Source of the DNA: Phytoactinopolyspora alkaliphila
GTDB taxonomy: Bacteria > Actinomycetota > Actinomycetes > Jiangellales > Jiangellaceae
DNA: 64,000 nucleotides
Assembly (NCBI RefSeq): GCF_010550695.1
Contig: NZ_JAAGOB010000006.1
Location: forward strand, 186,001-250,000
Direction: 5' to 3'
The notes under the pieces are model-generated. The model was given only the letters and a program-made list of their open reading frames with translations, was not told the origin of the DNA and did not search any database. This document shows positions 63,337 to 64,000 of this stretch, one piece after another. A program made the translations under genes and the position numbers. How positions within the stretch are numbered: the stretch's first letter is position 1; every line of letters begins with the position of its first letter.

Positions 63337-64000
63337 ATGACGATCGAAACCGAACACGATGTCGTGGCACAGCTGGACGCGGCGTTCTCCGGTGCCGGGG
63401 TGAGCGGGTATCTGCATGCTGCGGAGATCGACGGCGCTGCCGACGTCGGGTACGCGGCCGATGAGCTGGTGGTGACCGCCAGCGTCTTCAAGATCTATGT
63501 CCTGCTGGAGCTGTGCTGCCAGGCGGCGGAGGGACGGCGGTCTCTCACGGACCGGGTCCGGTTCGCGCCCGAGGCGCGCACACCAGGTCCCACGGGGCTG
63601 TCGGTGATGTACGACGAGATCGACATGTCGGTGCGAGACGCCGCGTACCTGATGATGAGCGTGAGCGACAATCACGCCACTGACGTCTTGATGGGCTTGG
63701 CGGGTGTGGACGATATCCATCGCCGTCTGCGCGCCCTCGGATTGCCCCGGACCGCCGCTCCACACACCTGCGCCGAACTGTTCCGCACCATGGCCGAGGA
63801 TCTGCTGGGCACCGCCAGCTTCGCGGGTCTCCCGGACCTGTTCGACGGCATCGACGACGCGCGGCTGCTGGCGTGCCGGGCATTGACGCCGGCCATGACC
63901 AACCGCACCACCGCACGCGAGACCACCAGCCTGCTGGGCATGATCTGGCGGGACGAGAATCTGCCGGCCGGCGCCTGTGCGGAAACCCGGCGGATCATGG
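63337..64000 (+). CDS. Class A beta-lactamase-like serine hydrolase (partial)
   Basis: About 221 residues before the window ends. The active-site SxxK is Ser49-Val-Phe-Lys52 (VTASVFKIYVLLE), and the second motif SDN is in LMMSVSDNHATDVLM, both as in class A beta-lactamases; the KTG motif would lie beyond the edge. There is no signal peptide, so it is unlikely to be a standard secreted lactamase; it may act on an amide or ester inside the cell. It follows the amidohydrolases by 34 bases. Confidence 0.8.
   Translation, partial: MTIETEHDVVAQLDAAFSGAGVSGYLHAAEIDGAADVGYAADELVVTASVFKIYVLLELCCQAAEGRRSLTDRVRFAPEARTPGPTGLSVMYDEIDMSVRDAAYLMMSVSDNHATDVLMGLAGVDDIHRRLRALGLPRTAAPHTCAELFRTMAEDLLGTASFAGLPDLFDGIDDARLLACRALTPAMTNRTTARETTSLLGMIWRDENLPAGACAETRRIM

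Overview
The window is about 70% G+C by eye, with dense short-spaced genes and many GTG starts. It carries a mycothiol-dependent enzyme family member, two adjacent clpP genes followed by clpX, and an ABC sugar importer with no ATPase of its own. Together these point to a chromosome segment of a mycelial-type actinobacterium. Genus and species cannot be fixed from the sequence alone.

Layout. 1-5.0 kb: a secreted lysozyme-like protein (cut by the window edge), a TetR regulator with a clear operator, a PNPOx-family oxidase, a mycothiol-dependent isomerase-family protein, a quinone oxidoreductase and a HIT hydrolase. 5.0-8.5 kb: an Lrp/AsnC regulator divergent from an AceE/transketolase-like thiamine diphosphate enzyme. 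8.5-17.1 kb: an amino-sugar locus with a BadF-type kinase, murQ and a cytoplasmic GH89 alpha-N-acetylglucosaminidase on one strand, and a ROK regulator plus a three-gene ABC importer on the other. 17.2-19.4 kb: a small membrane protein and an operon of a Gfo/Idh/MocA oxidoreductase with a ThuA protein. 19.5-25.3 kb: a glpF-dhaK-dhaL-dhaM operon for glycerol/dihydroxyacetone, with a divergent IclR regulator. 25.3-26.0 kb is gene-poor, with short repeats and a broken HIT gene.

26-43.7 kb: a UPF0104-type membrane protein, a LacI regulator facing a large secreted GH3 glycosidase (with a readable promoter and operator), a BBE-type flavoprotein, a GH16-like protein, DUF2237, a TetR/MFS pair with two operators, a WYL regulator with a UvrA-like excision ATPase, a TetR/RidA pair, a FAD monooxygenase-like protein and a methyltransferase.

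43.9-55.5 kb looks like an accessory zone. It has a frameshifted esterase, an AAA-type kinase, a PP2C-like protein, the tail of a TROVE/Ro60-type gene, and two decayed copies of a brnA antitoxin end. It also has a CPBP protease-like membrane protein and a small ORF coupled to an ATP-grasp ligase. It ends in a roughly 3.3 kb segment bounded by a tRNA-Gly gene and a second copy of that tRNA's 3' half. This segment holds a BrnT/BrnA module whose toxin gene has an in-frame amber codon, a VOC protein, a small conserved protein and an APH-type phosphotransferase.

55.5-64 kb returns to core genome: tRNA-Gly, tRNA-Pro, tig, clpP1, clpP2 and clpX (with a ClgR-like box before clpP1). Two metal-dependent amidohydrolases and a class A beta-lactamase-like serine hydrolase follow, the last running off the window. 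The strongest candidates for something new are the tRNA-bounded element with its silenced toxin and scattered antitoxin debris, the MurQ-GH89 amino-sugar locus, and the small ORF plus ATP-grasp pair.
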